DNA of 64,000 nt from NCBI RefSeq assembly GCF_036898825.1, contig NZ_JARUND010000001.1:2356001-2420000 (forward strand), in the 5' to 3' direction. The notes beneath the pieces are model-generated. The model searched no databases. It was not told the DNA's origin and worked only from the letters and a program-made list of their open reading frames with translations. This document shows, piece after piece, positions 8,804-18,891 of the stretch (position 1 is the stretch's first letter; every line of letters begins with the position of its first letter). Both the position numbers and the translations under genes were made by a program. This stretch comes from Streptomyces sp. B21-083. GTDB taxonomy: Bacteria > Actinomycetota > Actinomycetes > Streptomycetales > Streptomycetaceae.

Positions 8804-9071
8804 GCCCCCATCCTGCACGGTCGAACACCGGTCAACCCCACCGGTGTCCCCTGCCCCACGCCGCCCCGGTCGGGTGAAAAAGCGTCAACCGCGTGTGAGG
8901 TGCGGGGCCGTGCCAGTGACCCCCCACAGCGATGATCGTTGGCTCGGTCGGTGCCGGCCCGACCGGCGCCCGCGCCGGCATCGACCGGGCCAAGTTCGAT
9001 TGTCGGCCCGCTCACTCCGGGGCGCACCCGCGTCGGCTCCTTCGGGGGCCAGGGGCCGAGGAGGCCGTCCG

Positions 9072-9242
9072 TTGTCCGAAGAAGTCGTGCCGCAGCAGGC
9101 GGGGCCCGCACAGCCGAAGGGACTGCTGCAGCAGATGGAGGAGCTGATGGCCGCGCTGAACGCGGATCTGTCGGCGCTCGACGCCGATTTCCAGTCGGCG
9201 GGGGTGCCGTCGTCGTCCGCCGAAGAGCCTGAGGCGGGTTGA
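9072..9242 (+). CDS. Small acidic protein, TTG start
   Basis: A 56-residue protein starting at TTG 9072, set by an excellent GAGGAGG 7-8 bases upstream; no better in-frame start exists. The middle (GLLQQMEELMAALNADLSAL) is a clear amphipathic helix, probably a short coiled coil, flanked by Pro/Gln-rich and acidic tails. No known domain is recognised. About 270 bases of leader without another gene precede it, and its 3' neighbour is convergent. It resembles the small conserved proteins of unknown function seen in Streptomyces genomes. Confidence 0.65.
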   Translation: MSEEVVPQQAGPAQPKGLLQQMEELMAALNADLSALDADFQSAGVPSSSAEEPEAG

Positions 9243-9302
9243 GGTCGACCGGGATTGCCGGGGCCGAGCCGCGCACCCACCAGCCGCGCACCCGGCGAAC
9301 CG

Positions 9303-9776
9303 CTAGCCCGCGACCCGCTCCGCTCCGCCCGCCGCCTCCCTGGCCGCCAGTTTGCGGAGCATCTCCAGGACCCGGTCGCGGGACTCGTCCGCCGCGTCGA
9401 TCGATTCCATGCACTGCCAGTACGTCGTCTCGTCGTCCGCCGCGCTGGCGATACCGACCAGGGCTATGCCGGCTTCGCCGAGGAGGTTGCCGAGGCAGAG
9501 GAGGGTCTGGCGGGCGTCACCCAGCCCGGTGAGCTGGGCCGCGCGTAAAGCGCCGACGGCGAGGCGCGGTTCGTCCAGTACGCCGCAGCCTCGGCCCGCC
9601 AGTTCGGTCAACCCCAGTGCCTCGCCCCGCAGTTCGGGTGGTCCGGTGACTGCGAGGCGGCTGCCTATCGCCTGTGCGAGGGCCTGCGCCTGCCACACCT
9701 CTGCCAGGGTCTCCGCCACACCCTCGCTGATCGCGAGGGCATGTCTGCTCGTCAGAATGAGCTGCACCGCGTCCAT
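9303..9776 (-). CDS. Conserved hypothetical protein (resembles DUF6099)
   Basis: 157 residues, almost entirely alpha-helical, Ala/Leu-rich, without signal peptide or membrane segment. It starts MDAVQLILTSRHALAISEG and ends in a basic, Ala-rich tail. My recollection is that this is the Streptomyces-restricted family annotated as DUF6099, but I cannot verify that here. The helix pattern suggests a helical-bundle protein that may bind a partner. It is transcribed alone, 160 bases from the MazG gene. Confidence 0.7.
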   Translation of the reverse strand: MDAVQLILTSRHALAISEGVAETLAEVWQAQALAQAIGSRLAVTGPPELRGEALGLTELAGRGCGVLDEPRLAVGALRAAQLTGLGDARQTLLCLGNLLGEAGIALVGIASAADDETTYWQCMESIDAADESRDRVLEMLRKLAAREAAGGAERVAG

Positions 9777-9935
9777 GCGCTGCCCCCGTCTGTTCCCGAC
9801 GCGCTGTTCGCACGTCCGCCCGAACTACACCGTCCACTACCCAGAGTGAAGGGCTGTGGGACGAAAAGCCAGAGGAAGGCGGAAATCTGCGGACAACAAA
9901 AGGAGAACGGATCGCAATTCGACTCCGGAGCGTAA

Positions 9936-10289
9936 CTATTCTGCTTTCGGGAACCTCCGTTCGTTGCGGTCGATCTTCGCGGCGAGGGCGGCCAGCGCGT
10001 CGATCCCGAGCACCTCGCACAGCTGGAGCAGATACGCGAGCACGTCGGCGACCTCGTCGGTCACCCGATGGGCGGAGTCCGGGTCGTCCATCACCCGTGC
10101 CGACTCCTCGGGCGTCAACCACTGGAAGATCTCGACCAGTTCGGACGCCTCGACGCTGAGCGCGGCGGCGAGGTTCTTCGGGGTGTGGAACGGCTGCCAG
10201 TTCCGTGCCGCCGCGAAGTCGGCCAGCCTGCGCTGGAGTTTGGCCACGTCCAACTGGTCGGAGTCTTCGGCGTGTTCTTGGTCTGTCAC
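9936..10289 (-). CDS. MazG-like nucleotide pyrophosphohydrolase
   Basis: 117 residues from GTG 10289, with GGAG 6 bases upstream. It is an all-alpha NTP pyrophosphatase: the metal-binding series reads EASELVEIFQW (about residues 50-60) followed by DEVADVLAYLLQL. Relatives of this single-domain length hydrolyse (d)NTPs, often dCTP or modified nucleotides, to NMP and pyrophosphate. Its start overlaps the stop of the upstream ATPase gene (GTGA), so the two are translationally coupled. Confidence 0.9.
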   Translation of the reverse strand: MTDQEHAEDSDQLDVAKLQRRLADFAAARNWQPFHTPKNLAAALSVEASELVEIFQWLTPEESARVMDDPDSAHRVTDEVADVLAYLLQLCEVLGIDALAALAAKIDRNERRFPKAE

Positions 10290-11458
10290 GGCTCCAGGTG
10301 TACCACCGTCACCCCCGGCACCCCCTCCGCCCAGGACGCGTCGCTCACCGTCCCGAGGAGGCGGATATGACCGCGGTCGCACATCCGGGCCGCCAGCCGC
10401 AGGAGTTGCTCGCGCTGCCGGACGTCGAGGGCCCGGTCGAAGCCGTCGGCCAGGACCGTGAGCGTCTGGAGGGCGTCGGGTACCTCGCCGGGCTGGTCGA
10501 CGGCCAGTACGCCGGGCCCGGTCAGCAGGACCAGCGCCAGTCCCGCGAACCGCAACTCGCCGTCGCCCAGCCTGCCGAAGCGGGTGAGCAGTCCGTCGCC
10601 CCGGTCGAGTACGGCCCGGACACGGCCGTCGGCGACCTCGTCGGCCCGAACGTCCCTGACCGGGCCCGCACAGCCCTCGCGGACGGCGGCGACCAACAGA
10701 CCGTGCCGGATGGTGCATTCGGACCGGGTGCGCCAGAAAACCTCGGCCAGGTTGTCGCAGCCCGGCAGGAGCCGCCCGCTGTCGACGGGGACCGCCGCGC
10801 GCATCCGGTCCGGCCGGGGATCACAGGCGAAGACGGAGCGCAGGGCGACGACCATCTGCTCGGCGGCGGCGATGACCTGGCGCTGTCCGTCCGTCTTCCC
10901 GGCCACCCGAAGCGGCAACAGGGCCGTGCCGAGCCGGTCGTCCGGCATCGGGGCGCGGGTGACCGACGCGGAACCTGCGGTGTACCAGGCGGCCTGGACG
11001 GTGCGCCGGCCGGGATCGCGCAGCGCCGTCTCCAGCAGGACCACTCCCCCGGCGGTCAACCGCTCGCCCACGATGCGCAGTTCGGGTTCGGCCTGGACGG
11101 CGACATCGAGCCGTACGGGACCCTCGGGACCGTCCGCCGTACAGCCGATGCGGAAGCCGCGTCGGCTCTGGGCGTCTGGGCGGGCGCGTTCCGGTACGCA
11201 GGCGGCCGGGTCCCGGAACGCCTCGCCGACGGCGGCGCCTGAGCCGAGCCGGGCCAGCGACTCGTACGCCCTGAGCGCTGTCGACTTGCCGCCGCCGCTC
11301 GGACCGGCGAGGAGGGTGAGCCGCCCGAGCGGGAACCTGGCCTGTCGGTGCCCCGCGTAGGCGGCCAGCCTCAGTTCGGTGACGCTCGGCCGGTCGGGAC
11401 GCGCCGTCTCCTGTTCCGCGGTGGCAGGGGAGGGCGGTAAGTCCAGCGAGAGGGTCAT
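10286..11458 (-). CDS. RecF/SMC-like AAA ATPase coupled to MazG
   Basis: 390 residues from ATG 11458. The P-loop GPSGGGKST is at about 52-60, within a beta-alpha pattern typical of RecF/ABC-type ATPases (LRLAAYAGHRQ, then PLGRLTLLAGPSGG). Near the C-terminus DGELRFAGLALVLLTG could be a degenerate signature region. VLAVDQPGEVP occupies the Walker B position with Gln where most ABC ATPases have Glu. Such loose P-loop ATPases act as stand-alone sensors or DNA-processing proteins; the substrate is unknown. The stop overlaps the MazG start by four bases, arguing for a joint function in nucleotide metabolism or defence. Confidence 0.75.
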   Translation of the reverse strand: MTLSLDLPPSPATAEQETARPDRPSVTELRLAAYAGHRQARFPLGRLTLLAGPSGGGKSTALRAYESLARLGSGAAVGEAFRDPAACVPERARPDAQSRRGFRIGCTADGPEGPVRLDVAVQAEPELRIVGERLTAGGVVLLETALRDPGRRTVQAAWYTAGSASVTRAPMPDDRLGTALLPLRVAGKTDGQRQVIAAAEQMVVALRSVFACDPRPDRMRAAVPVDSGRLLPGCDNLAEVFWRTRSECTIRHGLLVAAVREGCAGPVRDVRADEVADGRVRAVLDRGDGLLTRFGRLGDGELRFAGLALVLLTGPGVLAVDQPGEVPDALQTLTVLADGFDRALDVRQREQLLRLAARMCDRGHIRLLGTVSDASWAEGVPGVTVVHLEP

Positions 11459-11550
11459 ATCCGGACCGTAGGCCTCCGCCTGCGAGGCGAACCGTTTTGT
11501 CCGCCGCATCTTCCTACGAACGGGGGACGGATCTCGCTGTCCGGCCGGTC

Positions 11551-11940
11551 TCAGTGCCCCGGGATGCCCGCTCCTCCCATGAGTCCGCCGACCTCGGTGC
11601 CGGGCGGGGTGAGAAGGAACACGTTCCGGTCGACCCGGTGCATCCCGCTCGCCAGGCCGAAGACGACGCCCGTGCTGAAATCGAGGACCCGCTTGGCGGT
11701 GTCCGCCTCGGCGCCCGTCAGATCGAGGAGCACCGGTATGCCCGCCATCAGCGTCTCGGCGACCTCGCGCGCGTCCGCGAAGACATTGACGCGCAGGACG
11801 ACGAAACGCCGCCTGGCCTCGGTCTGCGCCTCGGGCATCGACCGGTGGCCCACCGCGGACGGCCAGGCGTCCCGGCCTCTCAGCGGTACTACCTGGGCGA
11901 GCCCCTCCCACTGTTCGTCGGTGACATCGTGGCTGTTCAT
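11551..11940 (-). CDS. SepF-like cell-division protein paralogue
   Basis: 129 residues from ATG 11940 with GGAG 7 bases upstream. Residues about 45-115 carry the SepF core: RRRFVVLRVNVFADAREV, then IPVLLDLTGAEADTAKRVLD, then VFGLASGMHRVDRNVFLLTP. SepF tethers FtsZ filaments to the membrane. The principal actinobacterial SepF is about 200 residues with an N-terminal amphipathic helix; this shorter copy lacks a clear one and is probably one of the additional SepF-like proteins of Streptomyces. It is not beside the dcw cluster and stands alone. Confidence 0.82.
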   Translation of the reverse strand: MNSHDVTDEQWEGLAQVVPLRGRDAWPSAVGHRSMPEAQTEARRRFVVLRVNVFADAREVAETLMAGIPVLLDLTGAEADTAKRVLDFSTGVVFGLASGMHRVDRNVFLLTPPGTEVGGLMGGAGIPGH

Positions 11941-12211
11941 CGATCCACTCCGCCCTGGCTCGCACTGACTGTCTGCATCAGCCAATTCTTACTCATGGTC
12001 ACCCGATCGGCCCAATACGACACGCTCAGCGACCCCCTGTGTGAGAAAAACCCGAACACCTATCCGTACCTCACAGCACTGACACTCCGGCTGTGCAGGG
12101 GGCGTAACCGCTCATGATCGGATCACGTGACATCGACGTAACGGGCAATTCGTACGCTCATGAGTAGCCGGCCCGGCATGAAGAACGACTGAAGACGGAG
12201 AAAGGCAGCAC

Positions 12212-15200
12212 GTGACCACTACCCCCACGACCACGCAGGTGCGAACAGTGTGCTCGTACTGCGGGGTGGGCTGCGGAATCGTGCTGGACGTCGGGCTCGG
12301 ACCCGACGGTCGGCGTACGGTCTTCAAGGCGTCCGGGGACAAGGCGCACCCGGCGAACGCGGGGCGGCTGTGCACCAAGGGCGCGACCACCGTCGACATG
12401 CTCAGTGCGCCCGGCCGGCTGACCACCGCGCTGGTCCGGGACGGCTTCGACGACCGGGGCGAGGAACTGGTGCCGGCGCCCGTCGCGGACGCCGTCGCGG
12501 AGACCGCCCGGCGACTGCGGGCCATCGTCGACGAGCACGGGCCGGACGCCGTCGCCTTCTATGTCTCCGGGCAGATGGGCCTTGAGGCCCAGTATCTGGC
12601 GAACAAGCTCGCCAAGGGGTTCGTGGGCACGAACCAGATCGAGTCCAACTCCCGGCTGTGCATGGCGAGCGCGGGCACCGGATACAAGCTCTCGCTGGGC
12701 GCCGACGGGCCGCCCGGCTCGTACGACGACTTCGACCACGCCGACGCCTTCCTCGTCATCGGGTCGAACATGGCCGACTGTCATCCGATCCTGTATCTGC
12801 GGATGATGGAGCGGGTCAAGGCGGGGGCCAGGCTCATCGTGGTCGACCCACGGCGTACCGCGACCGCCGCCAAGGCCGATCTGTTTCTCCAGATCAGGCC
12901 CGGCACGGATCTGGCCTTCCTCAACGGGCTGCTCCATCTCCTGCACGCCGGCGGGTACACCGACCGGGAGTTCATCGCCGCCCATACCGAGGGCTGGGAG
13001 GAGATGCCGGCCTTCCTCGCCGACTACGCGCCGGACGCTGTGTCCGCGATCACCGGGATCCCCGAGGACGACATCCGGGAAGCGGCGCGGATCATCGGGG
13101 AGGCCGGTGAGTGGATGAGCTGCTGGACCATGGGGCTCAACCAGTCCACGCACGGCACCTGGAACACGAACGCCCTGGTCAACCTGCATCTCGCCACCGG
13201 CGCGATCTGCCGCCCCGGCAGCGGGCCCTTCTCCCTCACCGGGCAGCCCAACGCGATGGGCGGCCGGGAGATGGGGTACATGGGGCCGGGGCTTCCCGGG
13301 CAGCGGTCCGTGCTGGTGGACGAGGAGCGGGCGTTCGTCGAGGACCTGTGGGATTTGCCGGCCGGCACGCTCCGCAAGGACGGCGCCGGGCATGGCACGA
13401 TCGAGATGTTCCGGCGGATGGCGGAGGGCCAGATCAAGGCCTGCTGGATCATCTGCACCAACCCGGTCGCCTCGGTCGCCAACCGCCGTACGGTCATCGA
13501 GGGCCTGGAGGCGGCCGAGTTCGTCGTCACCCAGGACGTCTTCGCCGACACGGAGACCAACGCGTACGCCGACATCGTCCTGCCCGGCGCCATGTGGACC
13601 GAGGCGGAGGGCGTCCTCGTCAACAGCGAGCGCAACCTCACCCTCGCCAGGGCCGCCGTCGACCCGCCCGGCGACGCCATGGCCGACTGGCGGATCATCG
13701 CGGACGTCGCCCGCGCGATGGGCTTCGAGGGCTTCGCGTACGAGAGCGCGGAGGACGTCTTCGAGGAGCTCAAGCGGGCGTGGAACCCGAAGACCGGGTG
13801 GGACCTTCGCGGGGTCACCTACGAGCGGCTGCGGGAGACTCCCGTGCAGTGGCCGGCCGCTTCGGTGGACGGGCCCGCGCGCAATCCCGTCCGGTACCTG
13901 GAGAAGGAGGGCGCGGGACCGCGGTTCCCCACGGCCAGTGGGCGTGGCGTCTTCCACGCCCGGCCGCATCTTCCCGCCGCCGAACTGCCCGACGACGATT
14001 TCCCGTTCGTCCTCAACACCGGGCGCGTACAGCACCAGTGGCACACGCTGACGAAGACGGGGAAGGTCGCCAAGCTCAACAAGCTGAACTCCGGGCCGTT
14101 CGTGGAGGTCCATCCCGAGGACGCCCGGGAGTTGGGGGTCGTCGACGGCGACTCGGTCGAGGTCGCCTCGCGGCGCGGACGGGCCGTGCTGCCCGCAGTC
14201 GTCACGGACCGGGTGCGGAGGGGTTGTGTCTTCGCGCCCTTCCACTGGAACGACCTTTTCGGGGAGTACCTCAGCATCAACGCGGTGACGAGCGACGCCG
14301 TCGACCCGCTGTCCCTGCAGCCGGAGTTCAAGGTGTGCGCGGTGTCCCTGGTGAAGGTGCACCGGCCGGAGACCCAGCTGCGACCCCCTGCGACGCCCGA
14401 GCCCGTACGCTCTCAAGTCCCGGTCGCCGTGCCGGAGTTCGCGTTCACTCCCGCTCCCCCGCCCGTCCTCAGCTCGCAGGAGCGTCAGTACCTCTCGGGT
14501 TTCCTCGCCGGGCTGCCCACCGGTGCCGTGGGGATTCCCGTGCTGCCCGCCTCCGCTCCGTTCAGCGCCGAGCACGCCGACTGGGTGAACGGGATGCTGG
14601 CCGGGATGTACTCCAGGACCGTGGAGGTTCCGCCGCGGGAACGGGTCGGTGTCGGGGTCCAGGTCGACGGGCGCGAGGTCGTCGTCCTGTGGGCCTCGCA
14701 GACGGGCAACGCCGAGGAACTCGCCGGCGCGACCGCCGAGCGGCTGAACGCCGGTGGGCACCGGGCGAGGCTCGTCGGCATGGACGAGGCCGATGTGACC
14801 GCCCTCGCGCGCAGTGCCGATCTCCTCTTCATCACCAGCACCTTCGGCGACGGCGACGCCCCCGACAACGGCTCCGGCTTCTGGGACACGCTCTCCGGGG
14901 AGCAGGCACCGCGGCTGGACGGCGTGCGGTATGCCGTCCTCGCGCTGGGCGACTCCTCGTACGACGACTTCTGCGGGCACGGGCGTCGACTGGACGCGCG
15001 GCTCGACGAGTTGGGGGCGGTGCGGATCACCCCGCGTACCGACTGCGAGCCCGACTTCGAGCCGTCGGCGGACGCGTGGCTCGACCAGGTGATCGACGTG
15101 CTCGACACGACGGGCGCGAAGGACACGAACGACGGCAAGGACACCGAGGACCCGAAGGGCGCGCAGGAGCAGGCGAGTCACGCCCTGAAGCGGGAGTCGG

Positions 15201-16363
15201 GCAGTACGTCGTCCCCCCGGGTTTCCGCCCCCGTCGTCCGGTCCGCCAAGCCGGCCCCCTCGCCCGCCCGGCTCGTCGGCAACCGGCTGCTCAGTCTGCC
15301 CGGCGCGACCAAGGAAGTGCGCCGGTTCACCTTCGACACCAGCGGTACGGCTCTGACGTACGAAGCGGGTGACGCGCTCGGGGTGCGGCCCGTCAACTCC
15401 ACGGCCCTGGTGGAGGAATGGCTGGCCGTGACCGGACTCGACGCGTCAACCGGCGTGGAGGTCGAGGGAGTCGGTGGGTTCTCGCTCTCCGAGGCGCTGC
15501 ACCGGCAGCTCGACATCACCCGGATCACACCCGACTTGCTGCGCTTCGTCTCCGAACGAGCCCGGGACAACCGTGAGTTGAAGAAGCTGATGCGGTCCGA
15601 CAACAAGGACGGTCTGGCCCGCTGGTCCTGGGGGCGGCAGGCCGTCGACGTGGTCGCCGAGTACGGGGTGCGGGCGTCCGCGCAGGAGTGGGTGAAGGTG
15701 CTGCGACGGCTGCAGCCCCGTCTGTACTCCATATCGTCGAGCCCGCTCGTCGACCCGGCCCGGGTGTCGCTGACGGTGTCCGTGGTGCGGTACGAGAACC
15801 TGCACGGCCGCCCGCGCGGCGGAGTCTGCTCGCCCTTCCTGGCCGACGCCGGGCCGGACACGGCGGTCCCCGTCTTCGTCCAGCGCGCACCGCACTTCAG
15901 GCCCCCCGCGGACGCCTCGACGCCGATGGTGATGGTCGGGCCGGGGACCGGGGTGGCGCCGTTCGTGGGGTTCCTGCAAGAACGGCGGGCGCTCAAGCAC
16001 GCGGCGCCGAACTGGCTGTTCTTCGGCGAGCAGCACCGCGCCACCGACTTCTACTACGAGGACGAGCTGGCCGACCTGGTTGCGGAGGGCACGCTGACCC
16101 GCCTGGACACCGCGTTCTCCCGCGACCAGCGCAACAAGGTCTACGTCCAGGACCGGATGCGTGAGCACGGGCCCGAGCTGTGGCACTGGCTTCAGGAGGG
16201 CGCCCACTTCTACGTCTGCGGCGACGCCTCACGCATGGCGAAGGACGTGGACCGGGCGCTGCGGGACGTAGCGGTGGCGCACGGCGGTCTCAGCGAGGAC
16301 GAGGCGGGTGTGTACGTGAAGCAGCTGACGGCGGCGAAGCGCTACGTGCGCGACGTGTACTGA
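12212..16363 (+). CDS. Fused assimilatory nitrate reductase / flavoprotein reductase
   Basis: A single 1383-residue chain from GTG 12212. Residues 1-720 are a molybdopterin-dependent nitrate reductase of the NasA/NarB type: a 4Fe-4S site at C13, C16, C20 and C53, then the MGD-binding domains and the C-terminal barrel ([11 protein letters not shown]). After a Pro-rich linker, residues about 822-965 form a flavodoxin-like domain ([26 protein letters not shown]). Residues about 1010-1383 are a CysJ-like FAD/NADPH module ([33 protein letters not shown]). Fusion lets NAD(P)H electrons reach the Mo centre within one polypeptide. It is probably cytoplasmic. No nitrite reductase or transporter is next to it. 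Confidence 0.93.
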   Translation: MTTTPTTTQVRTVCSYCGVGCGIVLDVGLGPDGRRTVFKASGDKAHPANAGRLCTKGATTVDMLSAPGRLTTALVRDGFDDRGEELVPAPVADAVAETARRLRAIVDEHGPDAVAFYVSGQMGLEAQYLANKLAKGFVGTNQIESNSRLCMASAGTGYKLSLGADGPPGSYDDFDHADAFLVIGSNMADCHPILYLRMMERVKAGARLIVVDPRRTATAAKADLFLQIRPGTDLAFLNGLLHLLHAGGYTDREFIAAHTEGWEEMPAFLADYAPDAVSAITGIPEDDIREAARIIGEAGEWMSCWTMGLNQSTHGTWNTNALVNLHLATGAICRPGSGPFSLTGQPNAMGGREMGYMGPGLPGQRSVLVDEERAFVEDLWDLPAGTLRKDGAGHGTIEMFRRMAEGQIKACWIICTNPVASVANRRTVIEGLEAAEFVVTQDVFADTETNAYADIVLPGAMWTEAEGVLVNSERNLTLARAAVDPPGDAMADWRIIADVARAMGFEGFAYESAEDVFEELKRAWNPKTGWDLRGVTYERLRETPVQWPAASVDGPARNPVRYLEKEGAGPRFPTASGRGVFHARPHLPAAELPDDDFPFVLNTGRVQHQWHTLTKTGKVAKLNKLNSGPFVEVHPEDARELGVVDGDSVEVASRRGRAVLPAVVTDRVRRGCVFAPFHWNDLFGEYLSINAVTSDAVDPLSLQPEFKVCAVSLVKVHRPETQLRPPATPEPVRSQVPVAVPEFAFTPAPPPVLSSQERQYLSGFLAGLPTGAVGIPVLPASAPFSAEHADWVNGMLAGMYSRTVEVPPRERVGVGVQVDGREVVVLWASQTGNAEELAGATAERLNAGGHRARLVGMDEADVTALARSADLLFITSTFGDGDAPDNGSGFWDTLSGEQAPRLDGVRYAVLALGDSSYDDFCGHGRRLDARLDELGAVRITPRTDCEPDFEPSADAWLDQVIDVLDTTGAKDTNDGKDTEDPKGAQEQASHALKRESGSTSSPRVSAPVVRSAKPAPSPARLVGNRLLSLPGATKEVRRFTFDTSGTALTYEAGDALGVRPVNSTALVEEWLAVTGLDASTGVEVEGVGGFSLSEALHRQLDITRITPDLLRFVSERARDNRELKKLMRSDNKDGLARWSWGRQAVDVVAEYGVRASAQEWVKVLRRLQPRLYSISSSPLVDPARVSLTVSVVRYENLHGRPRGGVCSPFLADAGPDTAVPVFVQRAPHFRPPADASTPMVMVGPGTGVAPFVGFLQERRALKHAAPNWLFFGEQHRATDFYYEDELADLVAEGTLTRLDTAFSRDQRNKVYVQDRMREHGPELWHWLQEGAHFYVCGDASRMAKDVDRALRDVAVAHGGLSEDEAGVYVKQLTAAKRYVRDVY

Positions 16364-16429
16364 CTGGACGTGTACTGATCGAACACGTTCTGATTGAGAC
16401 GTGTTCTGACCGAACGTGTTCTGGCTGAA
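16352..16429. repeat. Five imperfect tandem copies of a ~15-bp unit
   Basis: Beginning in the last codons of the nitrate reductase gene, the sequence repeats GACGTGTACTGACTG, GACGTGTACTGATCGAA, CACGTTCTGATTGA, GACGTGTTCTGACCG and AACGTGTTCTGGCTG. The stop codon TGA is part of the unit, so every in-frame read through it meets new stops. It may be a slippage-generated tail; no stable hairpin is obvious. Confidence 0.6.
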
Positions 16430-16516
16430 TGACGCGAGGTTGCCCGAATCGTCATAAAGAACTACTGGCAGACACTCTTACCGGCCTCACACCGGACCCT
16501 TCACCTCCACCCGCGC

Positions 16517-18292
16517 GTGGCACACCGGGCACGATTACGTTCCGATGTCGTGCACTTGGCAGAAACAGCGCCGGACGTCACGGCGAAGACCGGTCCCCCG
16601 CGATCCCGGCCCCCGGAGGCCGACGCGCCCGCGCAGTGGCATCGCGTCCTGACGCTGCTCGCGACCGTCAGTCTGTTCATCGGTACGCGTGCGGTCTGGA
16701 CGCAGGCCGCCAGTCACCGGCTGGTCATCGCCGCCGTCATCTCGCTCTGCTATCTGTCGATCCTGGTCAGCGGCGTGCTGGCGCTGACCGTGCGCCGGAC
16801 GCGTTCGCTCGCCCGGCTCGATCTGTGCGTCCTGGTCACCGCCGTGACACTGACCCTGTGCACCTTCGCCCTGAACCACGCCGGCGGCGACGAGGGCGTC
16901 CTCACGGCGCAGGCCGCCCGCGAACTGGTCGCCGGGCATCCGGTGTACGGGCAGCCCTGGCCGTGGCTCTTCCAGCACAATCCCGACGTCGCCCTGACAC
17001 CGACGATGAACGGCGGCTACGACCTCACGTACGGCTACCCACCCCTGGCCCTGCTGCTGACCGCGCCGCTCCTGTGGCTCGGGCACGGCGCGCTCGCGGC
17101 GACCGCGGTGACGACCGGGGCGCTGCTCGTCGGCGCGGTGACACTGTGGCGGCTGCTGCCGGTGCCGTGGCGGTCGGCGGCGACCATGGCGTGCCTGGGC
17201 TTCGGGTTCCTGCCCAGTTACGCGCGGCTCGGTTACCCGGCGATCATCGGGCTCGCGCTGCTCATCCCGGTGGTGGTGCACTGGCCGAGGATCGGTGCGG
17301 GCGGGCGGCTGGGATGGGGCGGCCTCGCGCGGGGCGCCTGTCTGGGCGCGGCCTGCGCGGCACAGCAACTGCCGTGGTTCCTCGTACCGTTTCTGCTGGC
17401 CGGGATCTACGCCGTGCGGCGGGGCGAGCTGGGCGCCCGGCCCGCCGCCGGGGTGGTGCTGCGGATCGCCGGTACGGCGGTCACCGTATGGCTGCTGATC
17501 AACACGTACTTCGCCGTGAGCGAGCCGCGCACCTGGGCGGCCGGGGTCGCGCTGCCGTTGACGCAGAACGCGACGATCCACGGGCAGGGCCTGGTGGGCA
17601 TCGCGCTGTACTACACCAGCGGCAGCGACCGGCTGGCCTGGTACAGCCACGCGAGCATGCTGCTGGCGGGTGCCCTGCTGGCGCTGCTCGTCCTGTTCGT
17701 GCGGCGGCTGGGGCCGGCGGCGACGGTGCTGCCGTGGTGCGCCTTCTTCCTGGCGACGCGTTCACAGGACGGCTACTACCTGCTGATGACCCCGCTGTGG
17801 CTGGCGGCGGCGGTGACCACGCCGGCCGCGTCCTTCGCCGGGGCGTGGCAGCCCCGGCCGCGCTTCCTGTCGGGCCCGCGCAGGCGCCCGGCGCTGATCG
17901 CGGCGGCCGCGCTGCTCCTCGTACCGGCGCTGGCGAGCGCGGCCGTGGCGGCGACGGGTTCACCGCCGCTGCGGATGCGGGTGATGAGGGTGCTCACGCT
18001 TCGTCCGGACTCCGTGTCCGAACTGACCCTCCGGGTCACGAACACGGACGACAGCGCCCTGTCGCCCCACTTCACGTTCACCACCGGCCAGGGCATGAGC
18101 CGGTGGTGGAAGGTGGTCCAGGGGCCTGCCACGCTGCCCGCGCATGCGAGCGCCGTCTACCGGCTCCAGCCGCCCGGGCCCGTGTTCCACATCCCCCGGC
18201 GCCCGGGTACCCGTATCCGGCTGCGCGTGTTCACCGCGTCGCCGGACACGTTGTCGAGCATGGACGTCCGGCTGCCGGGCGAGCGTCCGTAG
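16517..18292 (+). CDS. Polytopic membrane protein, GT-C glycosyltransferase-like
   Basis: 591 residues if the GTG at 16517 is used; the GTG at 16550 is equally possible and neither has a strong RBS. There are about ten hydrophobic segments between residues 40 and 480, then a soluble C-terminal region (about 490-591) that looks like a beta-sandwich. After the third segment an extracytoplasmic loop reads NHAGGDEGVLTAQAARELV, with GHPVYGQPWPW and YGYPPLALLLTAPLLWLG following. This resembles polyprenyl-phosphate-sugar dependent GT-C mannosyltransferases of actinomycetes, where an acidic residue in the first large loop is catalytic. Donor and acceptor are not deducible. Function is inferred from topology. 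Confidence 0.65.
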   Translation: MAHRARLRSDVVHLAETAPDVTAKTGPPRSRPPEADAPAQWHRVLTLLATVSLFIGTRAVWTQAASHRLVIAAVISLCYLSILVSGVLALTVRRTRSLARLDLCVLVTAVTLTLCTFALNHAGGDEGVLTAQAARELVAGHPVYGQPWPWLFQHNPDVALTPTMNGGYDLTYGYPPLALLLTAPLLWLGHGALAATAVTTGALLVGAVTLWRLLPVPWRSAATMACLGFGFLPSYARLGYPAIIGLALLIPVVVHWPRIGAGGRLGWGGLARGACLGAACAAQQLPWFLVPFLLAGIYAVRRGELGARPAAGVVLRIAGTAVTVWLLINTYFAVSEPRTWAAGVALPLTQNATIHGQGLVGIALYYTSGSDRLAWYSHASMLLAGALLALLVLFVRRLGPAATVLPWCAFFLATRSQDGYYLLMTPLWLAAAVTTPAASFAGAWQPRPRFLSGPRRRPALIAAAALLLVPALASAAVAATGSPPLRMRVMRVLTLRPDSVSELTLRVTNTDDSALSPHFTFTTGQGMSRWWKVVQGPATLPAHASAVYRLQPPGPVFHIPRRPGTRIRLRVFTASPDTLSSMDVRLPGERP

Positions 18293-18311
18293 AGCCCTGG
18301 GGCGTAGTCCC

Positions 18312-18827
18312 TCAGGCGGGGGTGCGGGTGAAGCGGAGGGTGGCCGTGACCGTCGCGAGGCCGCGCATCATGCCCAGTTGGTTCCAGCCCATTCCGAACT
18401 CGTCCCGGTCGACGCTGAACTCCGCGTCCAGAACGACCGCGTCGGCGCCGGCGCCGGTGAGGCGTGCGGTGACGCTCGTGGTGCGGCTGATGCCGCGCAC
18501 GGTCAGCTGGCCGGTGACGTGCACGGAGTCGCCGTCGCGGAGTTCGGCGCCGCGCACCGCGAAGGTGATCTCGGGGTGGTTCTCGACGTCGAAGAAGTCG
18601 GCCCCGTGCAGGTGCTTGTCACGCTTGGCGTGCTTGGTGTCCAGGGACGCGGCGTCCAGGGTCACGGCGCCCGTGGCGGAGCCGTCGGGGAGAACCTCGC
18701 CACCGCCGCCGGTGACGGCGAAGGTGCCCTGCACGGTGACCAGGTTCCACATCGTCTTGTGCTTGACGGCGACGGTGGACGCCGTCCGGTCGAGCTGCCA
18801 CAGGCCGGTTTCCACGGCAACGGTCAT
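18312..18827 (-). CDS. YceI-family lipocalin-like protein
   Basis: 171 residues from ATG 18827, preceded by CAGGAGACAG; an upstream in-frame ATG lies in the operator region and is not used. The YceI beta-barrel pattern is complete: GLWQLDRTASTVAVKHK, then DAASLDTKHAKRDKHLH, then FFDVENHPEITF and RGISRTTSVTARL. YceI proteins bind long isoprenoid or polyprenyl-like hydrophobic molecules. There is no signal peptide, so this form is cytoplasmic. It is divergent from a MarR regulator across a region with three similar operator sequences, so it is probably repressed by that protein. Confidence 0.92.
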   Translation of the reverse strand: MTVAVETGLWQLDRTASTVAVKHKTMWNLVTVQGTFAVTGGGGEVLPDGSATGAVTLDAASLDTKHAKRDKHLHGADFFDVENHPEITFAVRGAELRDGDSVHVTGQLTVRGISRTTSVTARLTGAGADAVVLDAEFSVDRDEFGMGWNQLGMMRGLATVTATLRFTRTPA

Positions 18828-18891
18828 GAGCTGTCTCCTGACAGGAACGAGGGTCGTGCGAGGTGCGCGAGAGGCGTGAGGCGTGACCCGG

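Noticed and set aside
8784..9071. N-terminal extension of the small protein at 9072
   Set aside because: Basic low-complexity sequence with no RBS; GAGGAGG directly before the TTG defines the start.
12158..15181. 1007-codon open frame on the minus strand opposite the nitrate reductase
   Set aside because: Product is Arg/Pro/Gly/Val-rich with no domain, and it is exactly the antisense of a well-conserved reductase; a GC-bias artefact.
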